The notes beneath the pieces are model-generated. The model saw nothing but the letters and a program-made list of their open reading frames with translations, made no database searches and was not told where the DNA came from. This document shows, piece by piece, positions 1 to 8,582 of a stretch of DNA of 64,000 nt. This DNA is from Bacillus aerolatus. GTDB taxonomy: Bacteria; Bacillota; Bacilli; Bacillales; Domibacillaceae. The position numbers and the translations under genes are program-made. The number at the start of each line of letters is the position of its first letter. Positions within the stretch are counted from its first letter, which is position 1. The stretch covers positions 434,001-498,000 of the forward strand of contig NZ_WEIO01000002.1 in assembly GCF_009183655.1 (NCBI RefSeq). Direction: 5' to 3'.

Positions 1-201
1 GTGCCACGCACATCAACTGTTGCTTTAACTAACGTGACGATTCCTTACGCCCTGCAAATTGCTAACAAAGGATTTGAAAGAGCGATTTCAGACAACCCTG
101 CGTTAAAACTAGGAGTCAACACTCATAAAGGCCACGTAACTTACGAAGCGGTTGCAAAAGACCTTGGATACGACTTCACAGCAGTAGATGATTTAGCTTA
201 A
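1..201 (+). CDS. ald: Alanine dehydrogenase, C-terminal 66 residues (5' truncated by window)
   Basis: This is the C-terminal end of L-alanine dehydrogenase, which interconverts alanine and pyruvate plus ammonia with NAD. The motif [19 protein letters not shown] and the closing [14 protein letters not shown] closely match the end of Bacillus Ald as I remember it. The reading frame is open from base 1, so the apparent GTG there is an internal valine codon and the true start lies outside the window. The stop is TAA, followed directly by a terminator. In taurine degraders Ald regenerates the pyruvate used by taurine:pyruvate aminotransferase. Such an aminotransferase lies at 11.8 kb, but a functional link at that distance is inference only. 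Confidence 0.93.
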   Translation: MPRTSTVALTNVTIPYALQIANKGFERAISDNPALKLGVNTHKGHVTYEAVAKDLGYDFTAVDDLA

Positions 202-210
202 TTATTGCAA

Positions 211-240
211 ACCTTGTCATTACATGACAGGGTTTTTTTT
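211..240 (+). terminator. Intrinsic terminator of ald
   Basis: Ten-base arms (211-220 and 224-233, one G-T pair) enclose a 3-base loop and run into eight Ts, ten bases after the ald stop codon. Confidence 0.85.
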
Positions 241-283
241 ATATTTACAAATATAACATTTCAATTAAGTGCTGTTAAATGGC

Positions 284-312
284 CTTTTTCGACAAAGGTT
301 CTATGATATAAT
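284..312 (+). promoter_or_regulatory. Extended -10 promoter for the membrane protein at 391
   Basis: A perfect TATAAT (307-312) preceded by TGA gives an extended -10 element. The -35 position is only a T-rich stretch. It lies about 80 bases upstream of the next start codon. Confidence 0.45.
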
Positions 313-390
313 TTCTTTTAAGAAAAGAGATTTTTCCTAAATATAGAATGATTGAGGTTCAGTAAATTAGTAAAGGACAGGTGATGGCGC

Positions 391-936
391 ATGGTTGTGA
401 AAAGTTCATCAATCAAAACAGCCAATTTCATGAAACCTTTTACGATAATTATCTGCTTTATTTTGCTTTTTATTGGCCTGTCATTTTATTTTTATTACAA
501 AGAACAAATGAACGAACTGGCTTATGCAGAAAAGATGGAAATGATCTACAAGAAAATGGATGAAACTGCGGTTAAAGCAGAGGCTGTCGTTTCCAGTTAT
601 CCAATCGAGGGCAGTTTTGTGAATCGTCGCGGTGAGGGGATGGTAGCCGGAAAAAATAATTCGTTGCAATACTTCCAGGATAACGGAGTGATTGAAAAGC
701 TCGAAAAGGAATCTGAAGAGTGCCATGATATGCTTTATGAGTTGGCGGAGCCGCCTGAAAGATTGACAGAAGCGTATTCTGTTCTGCTTGATGCTCACAT
801 CACATACAAGCAATACATACAACTGGCGCTTCATCCACAAAAACAATCCGACAGCTTTATAAAGAAAGCAAGAAGTTTAAAAGAAGAATTAAACAGCCGT
901 TTGATACTTGCTAAGAACAGAATAGCACAATTGTAA
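391..936 (+). CDS. Hypothetical membrane-anchored protein (181 aa)
   Basis: I do not recognise the family. The protein has a short basic N-terminus, one hydrophobic helix at about residues 14-36 (FMKPFTIIICFILLFIGLSF) and a soluble, charged, mostly helical remainder with a single Cys in the middle. The topology fits an N-terminally anchored protein with its bulk outside the membrane. The ATG at 391 is preceded by AAGGACAGG at a usable distance. It is monocistronic, with its own extended -10 promoter and a terminator touching the stop codon. An overlapping ORF starting at 381 in another frame lacks these signals and was discarded. Confidence 0.7.
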   Translation: MVVKSSSIKTANFMKPFTIIICFILLFIGLSFYFYYKEQMNELAYAEKMEMIYKKMDETAVKAEAVVSSYPIEGSFVNRRGEGMVAGKNNSLQYFQDNGVIEKLEKESEECHDMLYELAEPPERLTEAYSVLLDAHITYKQYIQLALHPQKQSDSFIKKARSLKEELNSRLILAKNRIAQL

Positions 937-966
937 AAAGAATAATCCGCCGGGGCTATTCTTTTT
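935..966 (+). terminator. Intrinsic terminator after the 391 gene
   Basis: Arms AAAAAGAATA (935-944) and TATTCTTTTT (957-966) form a hairpin overlapping the stop codon and ending in T5. Confidence 0.75.
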
Positions 967-1084
967 ATGGATGGAAGGATTAATTTTTTGAACATTTACA
1001 TTTTTTAAGTCAGCCGTTATAGAAACATGGACGCCGGTAATAATTTTAAGCTGCTTGGAAGTCTGAATTCAAAAAAGAATGTAC

Positions 1085-1120
1085 AAAAAACAGCAGCTGA
1101 TGGGAAAACTGCTGTTTTTT
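1085..1120. terminator. Terminator downstream of the acetate symporter operon (bidirectional)
   Basis: Perfect 12-base arms AAAAAACAGCAG / CTGCTGTTTTTT enclose a 12-base loop. The A and T runs let it work on both strands. On the minus strand it lies 12 bases beyond the symporter stop. Confidence 0.8.
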
Positions 1121-1131
1121 GTATATTACTA

Positions 1132-2658
1132 TTAACCTTTAAACCCTGTATTTGCTTTCACTGATACTTCAGCAAACCTGAGGGCATCTGCTTTGGCAGA
1201 AAGCACGGTTCCGATATAGCCGCCCAGGAAGCCGGCCGGAATGGAAACGATCGCCGGATTCGTTAATGGGAAGAGAGGAGTGCCAACGAAAATGGCTGCG
1301 CCCTCAGGACCTAAAACATTAGGGCTGACAGCGACTAACACTAATGCAGAAATCAGACCGGTTAACATAGCGGTAATAGCACCAGTTGTATTAAAGCGCT
1401 TCCAGTAAATTGTATACAAAATGACTGGAAGGTTGGCACTTGCTGCTACACAAAACGCAAGAGAAACGAGAAAAGCAACGTTCATCTTTTGGGCGAAAAG
1501 AGCGAGCGAGATAGATAGTACAGCGACAGAAATAGAGGCATAGCGGGCAGCGAGCATTTGCTGTCTTTCTGTCATTTTTCCTTTTTTAATAATTTCCCCA
1601 TAAATATCATGAGCAAAAGCGGAAGCGCCTGACAGGACGAGCCCGGCTACGACAGCAAGAATCGTGGCAAAAGCAACAGCTGAAACGAATGACATCAGCA
1701 TATCTCCGCCTAATGCTTGTGCAAGCAATGGAGCGGCCATATTTCCAGCTGCGTTGGCAGCGATGATTTCATTTGATCCGACAAATGCGGCAGCACCAAA
1801 GCCAAGAAAAATAGTCAGAATGTAAAAGATACCAACGATCCATGTAGCGACAACAACAGAACTTCTCGCTGTTTTCGCATCTTTTACGGTAAAGAAACGC
1901 ATCAAAATATGCGGAAGTCCGGCTGTACCAAGCACAAGAGCCATCGTCATCGACATCGTATCAACCGGGTTCGTATATTTCACGCCCGGATTTAAGAAAT
2001 TTTCCCCGTGTGGTGTAGCTGTCTTCATTTCGGAGAACATTTCGAAAATGTTAAAGTGGAATTTCGCTAAGACGAGAAAAGAAATGATAACGGTCCCAAT
2101 CATCAGTAAAACAGCTTTTATAATCTGTACCCAGCTAGTCGCTGTCATACCGCCAAATAACACATAAACAGTCATCATAACACCAACAATTAAGACTGCA
2201 ACCCAATAATCAATCCCTAATAATAATTGTATAAGGGCGCCAGCACCAACAAGCTGTGCAATCATATAGAAAATAACAATGGTAATGGTGCTTAAAGCGG
2301 CTGTAGCTCTTATTTTCTTTTGGTCAAAACGGGCATTGATCATATCGGCCAGTGTATATTTCCCTAAGTTACGCAACGGTTCAGCCACGAGATAAAGGAC
2401 AACAAGATAGGCGACAAGATAGCCAAGGCTAAAAAAGAAACCGTCAAATCCATTTAAAGCGATCGCTCCTGCTATGCCGAGGAAGGAAGCAGCCGATAAA
2501 TAGTCACCAGCGATGGCAAGTCCATTTTGCCATCCGGTTAGTCCGCCGCCCGCTGTGTAAAATTCACTGGCTGTATTTGTTCGTTTTGCGGCAAAATAAG
2601 TAACAATAAGCGTTAATCCGACGATTCCAACGAAAAAAGCTAATCCAACGGCACTCAT
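1132..2658 (-). CDS. Sodium:solute symporter, acetate permease type (508 aa)
   Basis: This is an integral membrane transporter of the SSS family, closest in my reading to cation/acetate symporters (ActP; YwcA in B. subtilis). About 13 hydrophobic segments span the protein. Typical family stretches include ASEFYTAGGGLTGWQNGLAI followed by AGDYLSAASFLG near residues 30-65 and GTAGLPHILMRFFTV in the middle. The start ATG overlaps the TGA of the upstream DUF485 gene by four bases (ATGA), implying translational coupling. The DUF485-symporter pair is the standard actP arrangement. The likely substrate is acetate or a related short carboxylate. That fits acetyl-CoA-centred neighbours but is inferred from the family alone. 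Confidence 0.85.
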   Translation of the reverse strand: MSAVGLAFFVGIVGLTLIVTYFAAKRTNTASEFYTAGGGLTGWQNGLAIAGDYLSAASFLGIAGAIALNGFDGFFFSLGYLVAYLVVLYLVAEPLRNLGKYTLADMINARFDQKKIRATAALSTITIVIFYMIAQLVGAGALIQLLLGIDYWVAVLIVGVMMTVYVLFGGMTATSWVQIIKAVLLMIGTVIISFLVLAKFHFNIFEMFSEMKTATPHGENFLNPGVKYTNPVDTMSMTMALVLGTAGLPHILMRFFTVKDAKTARSSVVVATWIVGIFYILTIFLGFGAAAFVGSNEIIAANAAGNMAAPLLAQALGGDMLMSFVSAVAFATILAVVAGLVLSGASAFAHDIYGEIIKKGKMTERQQMLAARYASISVAVLSISLALFAQKMNVAFLVSLAFCVAASANLPVILYTIYWKRFNTTGAITAMLTGLISALVLVAVSPNVLGPEGAAIFVGTPLFPLTNPAIVSIPAGFLGGYIGTVLSAKADALRFAEVSVKANTGFKG

Positions 2659-3014
2659 AATGATTGATCTCCTTTTTTCTCCACTCGAAAATCACTTAAA
2701 ATAGTATCAGACATTTGATCAAACTGATTTGCTTTTCTCACATAAATCATACTAAGCGTCCAAGTCATGACAAATTGAGCAAGTGCAAACACCCAAACCC
2801 ATGAAATGGGACCAATTGCCGGCTTGTTTAATATAGTTGAATAAGATGTCAACAGCGGTAATGAGAAATAAAAAAGTAAGAAGAAAATAGAGAACGGAAC
2901 GATAAACTTGTTTTTCGTGTTGACCAGATGTTTGAAATCTGGACTTTCAGCAATCCTTTCATAGGTGTTTTTCTTTTCTGAAGATGGGGGTAAGTCAAAT
3001 TTTTTGTTTTCCAT
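2655..3014 (-). CDS. DUF485 small membrane protein, symporter partner (119 aa)
   Basis: A small protein with two hydrophobic helices in its central and C-terminal part (the second includes ISWVWVFALAQFVMTW), as in the YjcH/YwcB DUF485 family that always precedes ActP-type symporters. It probably assists the symporter, but the biochemical role is unknown. The open frame extends 19 codons further upstream. I chose ATG 3014 because AGGAGG sits six bases before it, whereas an ATG two codons earlier directly abuts the ribosome site. Its stop overlaps the symporter start by four bases. Confidence 0.85.
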   Translation of the reverse strand: MENKKFDLPPSSEKKNTYERIAESPDFKHLVNTKNKFIVPFSIFFLLFYFSLPLLTSYSTILNKPAIGPISWVWVFALAQFVMTWTLSMIYVRKANQFDQMSDTILSDFRVEKKGDQSL

Positions 3015-3245
3015 AAGCATCCTCCTGAAATAATTTTCCGAAATAATTAAAATTTCAGAATTATATACCAATTCTAAAAAATAATTCCAGTTGGCGCAAC
3101 TAATTGTATCAAATTAGTCGAAATTACTTTTAGACATAATACGACATTGCCTGTTTATAAAGAGCTTAATTTTCGTTAATACCTTCTTCTACTATTTTGG
3201 TATATAATAAATGTAAATAACACGAATAGATTGGACGGATTAACT

Positions 3246-4832
3246 ATGATAGAAGGCCGGCAACTGGCACATTCACTCGTGTCTTTAACAGGCACTCATT
3301 TACGCTTCGTATATGTCATGCTGCATGATTTAAACTTTTGGGATCTTGTTTCTTCAAAAACGAAAGACCTTGTATCCAAAGAGCAATCCGCTCATTTTTA
3401 TGAATGGCTTGAACGGGAAGCGGAAAAGTTAAATGTAGTGGAGGACCGCGAATTGCAGCTTGATTTATTGCTCGAGTTAAGTAAAACGTTAAAGCTTCCG
3501 ATGCGTTTGCTTAATGATCCGTATGAAACAATTAAACAATGCGGGGAGATCATTGAAGAGGTTTTTCAGCAGCTTCAAAAGCAGCATAAAGGCTTTGCGA
3601 AGGCGTTCGAACAATTTCCTGAAAAAAGTAAAGTTGAATTTCTTGTTCACTGGGAAATGGTGGAGTTGTACTCTCATATAAATGCGAGGCATCCACAAAC
3701 CGAGAAAGAAACACCGGCTATGATTTGGGCAGAAGAAATTTTGCATTATATCGGGCATCTTCCCTCTTATCAACAAGAACAAATTAAACAGCAATTGAAC
3801 TTAGCGGAATGGACAAAAGATGAGCTGGAAATGTCATTAGCAAAGGATACATTTCGAGTTTTTACATTGATTGCTGAAAAAACAGGGTTCCGCTTTTATA
3901 AGTATTTGCTTCAGTGTTTTTCAAGCAAAAGCCCGGCTGCTGTTCATGAGCCGGAGGAAGCCGCTTATTTTTCATGGATGACGAATCCCGATTTACTTTT
4001 ATCTCTTATTTTTAAAGGTGGAGGCATTCTTTACCGCTATCAAAATCTTCTATTTAATAAGGGGCTGCTGCCAATAGTGCTGCTTGAAGCGATCCTTCCT
4101 TATTTGGCGGCTGGAGAGGCGGAAGAAGACAGCGATGAGAAGCTTGCAGTGATTGTCCAATCATGGAACAAGCGCTATTTAAATTATAAGAAAATGCTTC
4201 GCTCCGTGAACGAAATGGTACAAAAACAAAATGACTGGAAAAAAGGGCTGGCTATTCTACGAGAAGAGCTGAAGGAGGAAGAAGCCGCTTTTTACCAAAC
4301 AGAATCTTACAATAAGCAGCTGCATCAAAAGCTGACCCTCATGTTAAAAAAAGATCCGAACCGTCCATATTTTGGTGAACTTAGTGTGAAAAACAACCGG
4401 TTGCAGGAAAATCTAAAGAAAATTGAATCAAAATTAAAGAAGCAGGAAGAAGCAAAAAAAGGCGTGATAAGGGCGGTTTCTACTTTTATTAAAACAAGCT
4501 ACTACCAGACAGAAAAATCACAGATCGAAAAGAAAGTCGAAAAAGTATTCGCCGATATCACAGCCTTAGTGTTAGAAAAATACTATGATTATGAGCCGCA
4601 ATTGATTGAAGAAATATACCGGTCAAATGACCAAATAGCAGAGATGCAAACGAACAAACAGGAAATTCAGCGAAAACTCAAAAAGTTTGAAGAGAAATTG
4701 GAAGAAGTAAAACAGCAAGAAAAACAAATGAGGAATGATATTGCTGCTGCCGAAAAACGAACGTACGGCTTATCACAAATGTATAGACGTGAAATGGAGA
4801 AAGAAACAAACTCAAGCGTTAACCATATATAA
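3246..4832 (+). CDS. Unrecognised 528-residue protein with long C-terminal coiled coil
   Basis: I do not recognise this protein. The first ~330 residues are helical, with alternating acidic and aromatic stretches and no signal peptide or clear membrane helix. From about residue 330 to the end it is strongly charged (K/E/Q-rich), with heptad-like coiled coil such as NLKKIESKLKKQEEAKKG. The frame is open from TTG 3231, but ATG 3246 is preferred because GGACGG precedes it at a suitable distance and nothing precedes the TTG. A TATAAT-like box lies at about 3200-3210. It is monocistronic with its own terminator. A scaffold or nucleic-acid-associated role is possible, but nothing in the sequence decides it. 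Confidence 0.7.
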   Translation: MIEGRQLAHSLVSLTGTHLRFVYVMLHDLNFWDLVSSKTKDLVSKEQSAHFYEWLEREAEKLNVVEDRELQLDLLLELSKTLKLPMRLLNDPYETIKQCGEIIEEVFQQLQKQHKGFAKAFEQFPEKSKVEFLVHWEMVELYSHINARHPQTEKETPAMIWAEEILHYIGHLPSYQQEQIKQQLNLAEWTKDELEMSLAKDTFRVFTLIAEKTGFRFYKYLLQCFSSKSPAAVHEPEEAAYFSWMTNPDLLLSLIFKGGGILYRYQNLLFNKGLLPIVLLEAILPYLAAGEAEEDSDEKLAVIVQSWNKRYLNYKKMLRSVNEMVQKQNDWKKGLAILREELKEEEAAFYQTESYNKQLHQKLTLMLKKDPNRPYFGELSVKNNRLQENLKKIESKLKKQEEAKKGVIRAVSTFIKTSYYQTEKSQIEKKVEKVFADITALVLEKYYDYEPQLIEEIYRSNDQIAEMQTNKQEIQRKLKKFEEKLEEVKQQEKQMRNDIAAAEKRTYGLSQMYRREMEKETNSSVNHI

Positions 4833-4846
4833 TTATAATTTGACAA

Positions 4847-4879
4847 ACCTCTGCCGCAGCTGATTGGCAGAGGTTTTTT
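4847..4879 (+). terminator. Intrinsic terminator of the coiled-coil gene
   Basis: Perfect 10-base arms AACCTCTGCC / GGCAGAGGTT around a 9-10 base loop, followed by T6. Confidence 0.9.
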
Positions 4880-5098
4880 CTTGAAATGAAAGATCTTTTT
4901 CAATTAGTGGAATAAGGGATAAGTTTTGGGGGAAATTATCTGAAGAGGGAAAAAGTATAGGGCAGTCTCCTTTTCTTGATTCAGTTCTGTTTATTTGATA
5001 GGGTAGAATGGTTGTCGAATAAGCGTGAAGTTAATCAGCAACATACTGCCTGTTCCCATGTGCATTAGTCAGTCTTTAAATTAGGAGAGGAGAATTTT

Positions 5099-6607
5099 GT
5101 GAAGAAAATTTCAAATGTGTTTTGGATTACGATTGCAATAGTACTGGCTTCCGTCGTATTTGGCGTGGCTGCGCCGAGTACATTCGAGAAAGTAACAGGA
5201 AATGTGCAATCATTTATTACATCAACATTCGGTTGGTATTATTTAATATTAGTCTCAATCATCGTTTTATTTTGTTTGTTTTTAGTTTTTAGTCCTGTAG
5301 GAGCAATCACATTAGGCAAGCCAGGAGAGAAACCGGATTATTCCACTACGTCATGGTTTGCGATGCTGTTTAGTGCAGGTATGGGAATTGGTTTAGTATT
5401 TTGGGGGGCGGCGGAGCCGTTAAGCCACTTTGCCAGCGATCCTCCTTTAGCAGAAGCGGGGTCTGACCAAGCGTTAAAAGACTCGTTGCGTTATACGTTT
5501 TTTCACTGGGGCATTCACGCTTGGGCAATTTATGCTGTAGTCGCGCTCGCGCTTGCGTATTATAAATTTCGAAAAGATGAACCGGGTCTGATTAGTGCCA
5601 CGCTCGTTCCGGTATTAGGAGAAAGAGCAAGAGGTCCGCTCGGTACAGCGATCGATGTGATGGCTGTTTTTGCTACAGTTGTAGGGGTAGCGACAACACT
5701 CGGCTTTGGCGCTGCTCAGATCAATGGGGGGCTATCTTACTTATTTGGCATTCCGATTAACTTCTTTGTTCAGCTGATTATTATTATAGTTGTCACGATT
5801 TTGTTCACGATTTCGGCGATGAGCGGGTTAGGAAAAGGAATAAAAATATTGAGCAATGCCAACATGGTTTTAGCTATTGCGCTGCTTGGATTAATGCTCG
5901 TTCTTGGGCCGACACTGTTCATTATGAATTTGTTTACGGACACACTTGGTTCTTATTTACAAAATCTAGTGGATATGAGCTTTACTCTCGCCCCATTAAA
6001 TGATGAACACCGGGCATGGATTAATGGGTGGACCATCTTTTACTGGGCTTGGTGGATTTCCTGGTCGCCGTTTGTCGGTATATTTATTGCCCGTGTGTCT
6101 AAAGGGCGGACCATCCGTGAGTTTTTAATCGGAACGCTGCTCATGCCTGCGCTCGTCAGCTTTTTATGGTTCGCAGTGTTCGGGGCCTCAGCAATGGATT
6201 TGCAGTTATCGGGTGCTGTTGATTTAACGAAAAATGCCACAGAAGAAGTTTTATTCGCCGTCTTTCATGAACTCCCATGGTCGTCGGTTTTATCCGTCAT
6301 AGCCATTGCACTAGTGGGCGTATTTTTTATTACATCAGCAGACTCAGCCACGTTTGTGTTAGGTATGCAGACCACATATGGCTCACTCACGCCGCCCAAC
6401 CGCGTGAAATTAGTGTGGGGGTTCGCTCAGTCTCTTATAGCGATTATTCTCTTGTACAGCGGCGGGCTGCAAGCTCTGCAGAACGCCCTCGTCATAGCTG
6501 CTTTTCCGTTTTCAATGATCATGATTTTAATGATGCTGTCTTTGTATAAATCACTCAAAAAAGAGCGGAAAGAGATGGTCAAGGCACCGCGGCCTAAACG
6601 AAAATAA
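5099..6607 (+). CDS. BCCT-family glycine betaine/choline-type transporter (502 aa)
   Basis: A secondary transporter for quaternary-ammonium osmolytes (OpuD/BetL type), sodium- or proton-coupled, with 12 predicted transmembrane helices. Diagnostic motifs are the glycine-rich [13 protein letters not shown] (about residue 95) and the tryptophan-rich segment [20 protein letters not shown] (about residues 315-335) that forms the betaine cage in BCCT proteins. The length is typical. The start is GTG 5099, six bases after AGGAGAGGAG. It is monocistronic with a downstream terminator. Substrate choice among betaine, choline, carnitine and related compounds cannot be read from the sequence. Confidence 0.9.
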   Translation: MKKISNVFWITIAIVLASVVFGVAAPSTFEKVTGNVQSFITSTFGWYYLILVSIIVLFCLFLVFSPVGAITLGKPGEKPDYSTTSWFAMLFSAGMGIGLVFWGAAEPLSHFASDPPLAEAGSDQALKDSLRYTFFHWGIHAWAIYAVVALALAYYKFRKDEPGLISATLVPVLGERARGPLGTAIDVMAVFATVVGVATTLGFGAAQINGGLSYLFGIPINFFVQLIIIIVVTILFTISAMSGLGKGIKILSNANMVLAIALLGLMLVLGPTLFIMNLFTDTLGSYLQNLVDMSFTLAPLNDEHRAWINGWTIFYWAWWISWSPFVGIFIARVSKGRTIREFLIGTLLMPALVSFLWFAVFGASAMDLQLSGAVDLTKNATEEVLFAVFHELPWSSVLSVIAIALVGVFFITSADSATFVLGMQTTYGSLTPPNRVKLVWGFAQSLIAIILLYSGGLQALQNALVIAAFPFSMIMILMMLSLYKSLKKERKEMVKAPRPKRK

Positions 6608-6618
6608 GACGTCAGACT

Positions 6619-6650
6619 GACCGCTTTGCAGGGCGCAAGGCGGTCTTTTT
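6619..6650 (+). terminator. Intrinsic terminator of the BCCT gene
   Basis: Arms GACCGCTTTGC / GCAAGGCGGTC (one G-T pair) followed by T5. Confidence 0.85.
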
Positions 6651-6734
6651 AATGGTCACACAATTATCACTTGCAGATTCCTCTTTGGTTGCCTAATATA
6701 GATGCGAATCGATTTTACATTAGAGGAGAACAAC

Positions 6735-7322
6735 ATGGCAAGAAGAAAATTAAGGAAGTCAGTGAAAAGAAAATTGTTTTTTCTATTATTAATGGCTGCG
6801 ATCTTGGCGATTGTAATGAATCAAAAGCAAAGGCCGGCGAACCCGATTCTTGAATCGGCCATCCCTCAAGAGTTTATTCCAGTGTACGAGGCAGCTGAAA
6901 AAGAATATGGCGTCCCGTGGGAACTGCTCGCCGCTCATCATCGCGTAGAAACGAAATTTTCAAAAATGGATCCAATGTTGTCGCCTGTCGGGGCTGAAGG
7001 GCACCTGCAGTTTATGCCGTGCACATTTGTTGGCTGGAGCCATCCAACGTGCAGTGGGCTCGGAAAGGGAGATATCCCAGCTGAGGAAAAGACCGATCCT
7101 GCTGTCATTAAAAAGTATGGAGGCTACGGTGTGGATGCTAACGGCGATGGAAAAGCAGACCCGTATAATCTCGAAGATGCTGTGTTTAGCGCGGCTGCCT
7201 ATTTAAAAGCAAACGGGGCAGCGGACGGAGAGTTGGAAAAAGCTATTTATGCTTATAATCACAGTCAACAATATGTAGAGGATGTGCTCCATTATTTTCA
7301 ATCATACACATCAAAAGAATAG
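6735..7322 (+). CDS. Membrane-anchored lytic transglycosylase-like protein (195 aa)
   Basis: A probable peptidoglycan lytic transglycosylase. An N-terminal basic run (ARRKLRKSVKRK) and one hydrophobic helix (FFLLLMAAILAIVM) anchor it to the membrane. An SLT-like domain follows: YGVPWELLAAHHRVETKF carries the expected catalytic Glu, and GHLQFMPCTFVGW matches the conserved goose-lysozyme/SLT core. The segment VDANGDGKADPYNLEDAV resembles the motif found in MltB-type enzymes before the helix AAAYLKANG. The ORF opens at 6702, but ATG 6735 has GAGGAG six bases upstream. A nuclease lipoprotein gene follows after about 30 bases, perhaps co-transcribed. Confidence 0.8.
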   Translation: MARRKLRKSVKRKLFFLLLMAAILAIVMNQKQRPANPILESAIPQEFIPVYEAAEKEYGVPWELLAAHHRVETKFSKMDPMLSPVGAEGHLQFMPCTFVGWSHPTCSGLGKGDIPAEEKTDPAVIKKYGGYGVDANGDGKADPYNLEDAVFSAAAYLKANGAADGELEKAIYAYNHSQQYVEDVLHYFQSYTSKE

Positions 7323-7353
7323 AAGTAAGAGGGAAAGAGAAAAGGAGTCTACG

Positions 7354-8166
7354 ATGATGAAAGTAAAATCAGCTATTTTCATTGCCGCCTTTTTTCTACT
7401 TGGGGGTTGTGCAGTTGAAGAGCAAAAAGAAGAACTAACGAAAGATTCATCGGAAACCGTGGTGAAAGAAGAAACAACCGAACAAGCGAATGAACAGCCT
7501 TCTTTGCCCGATATTATTGATGGAGACACAGCAGAGAAAAAAGGTATAACTGGTACGGTATTTTATGTTGTCGATGGGGACACATTCGACATCAAGCTGC
7601 CAAATGGCAAGGAAGAACGAATCCGGATGACGCTTGTTGACACACCGGAAACGAAGCATCCACGTCTAGGTGTCCAGCCATTCGGACCGGAAGCATCGGC
7701 TTTTACTAAAAAAGTATTAATGAATAAGAAAGTGACATTGGAATTTGATGTCCAAGAACGCGACCGCTATGGCCGGATTCTCGCTTACGTATGGCTTGAT
7801 GGAAAGATGGTGAATGAGCAACTAATCGCGAAAGGATTAGCGCGCACAGCCGTTTTTCCGCCAAACACGAAATATGTCGACCGTTTTGAAAAAGTACAGA
7901 AAGAAGCGCGCGAGCAAAAAGTTGGCATTTGGTTAGTGGAAAACTATGTGACCGATCGCGGCTATAACACTATATTAGAAAAGGAAAAGATCGACGCTGT
8001 GACAGATCCAACTGGCAAATGTCGAATCAAAGGAAACATTTCAAGTTCCGGGGAAAAAATCTATCACGTACCCGGAAACCAATCGTATGAAGTAACAAAA
8101 CCGGAACAAACATTTTGTTCAAAAGAAGAAGCGGAAGCAGCAGGGTTCCGGGCAGCTAAACGATAA
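7354..8166 (+). CDS. Thermonuclease (SNase) lipoprotein with C-terminal sunset-type domain (270 aa)
   Basis: A secreted nuclease tethered as a lipoprotein: the signal peptide ends in a lipobox (LLGGC) near residue 18. After a Glu/Thr-rich linker comes a staphylococcal nuclease domain with the family motifs VVDGDTFDIKLPNGKEERIR, LVDTPETKHP and ERDRYGRILAYVWLDG, including the Ca-binding Asp and catalytic Arg/Glu positions. The C-terminus (CRIKGNISSSGEKIYHVPG) looks like the small Cys-containing domain found at the end of YokF/YncB-like nucleases. ATG 7354 follows AAAGGAG; the open frame upstream overlaps the transglycosylase gene and is not used. A role in scavenging extracellular DNA is inferred from the family. 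Confidence 0.88.
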   Translation: MMKVKSAIFIAAFFLLGGCAVEEQKEELTKDSSETVVKEETTEQANEQPSLPDIIDGDTAEKKGITGTVFYVVDGDTFDIKLPNGKEERIRMTLVDTPETKHPRLGVQPFGPEASAFTKKVLMNKKVTLEFDVQERDRYGRILAYVWLDGKMVNEQLIAKGLARTAVFPPNTKYVDRFEKVQKEAREQKVGIWLVENYVTDRGYNTILEKEKIDAVTDPTGKCRIKGNISSSGEKIYHVPGNQSYEVTKPEQTFCSKEEAEAAGFRAAKR

Positions 8167-8265
8167 AAAAACGCTTCTGCTATGCCCTTCAAGGCTTTCC
8201 TCTGCACTTTTTTCGCTATGTCGCATAATATGTGTTGTCGATTAATATGAGAAAGGGGCACAGAC

Positions 8266-8409
8266 ATGGCAAAAGAAAAAGGAAACGAACCGGAAAAAAG
8301 AGCCGGCATGACAGATTCAGAACGAGAAGAGTGGATGCGGCGCAGTCATGAATTTTGGTGGGGGAAGCGGCGTCCGAAAGAAGAGCAAAACAGCGAAGAA
8401 AAAAAGTGA
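8266..8409 (+). CDS. Small conserved-looking cytoplasmic protein (47 aa)
   Basis: A 47-residue highly charged protein containing MTDSEREEWMRRSHEFWWGK, with no membrane segment. The start ATG has GAAAGGGG about nine bases upstream and a strong terminator begins eight bases after the stop. A well-placed ribosome site, terminator and non-random composition support a real gene. I recall similar short proteins in bacilli but cannot assign a family or function. Confidence 0.65.
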   Translation: MAKEKGNEPEKRAGMTDSEREEWMRRSHEFWWGKRRPKEEQNSEEKK

Positions 8410-8416
8410 ACTAATC

Positions 8417-8447
8417 AAAAAAGCGAGCCTTTTCGGCTCGCTTTTTT
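8417..8447 (+). terminator. Intrinsic terminator after the 47-aa gene
   Basis: Arms AAAAAAGCGAGCC / GGCTCGCTTTTTT form a perfect 13-base stem. Confidence 0.92.
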
Positions 8448-8582
8448 GATTGGATTTATTGCTGATGTAAATACAGGCTGATTTCTTCCATGAGAGAATG
8501 CAATAACACTTATCACATAATCAAAATAGTAAACGACAAAAACTGTGATACCTTTAATTTAACTAATACGGAGGTGAGTAGA

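Noticed and set aside
381-563. 60-codon plus-strand ORF overlapping the 391 gene
   Set aside because: Alternative frame of the membrane protein gene; starts ten bases earlier but has no hydrophobic or family pattern of its own.
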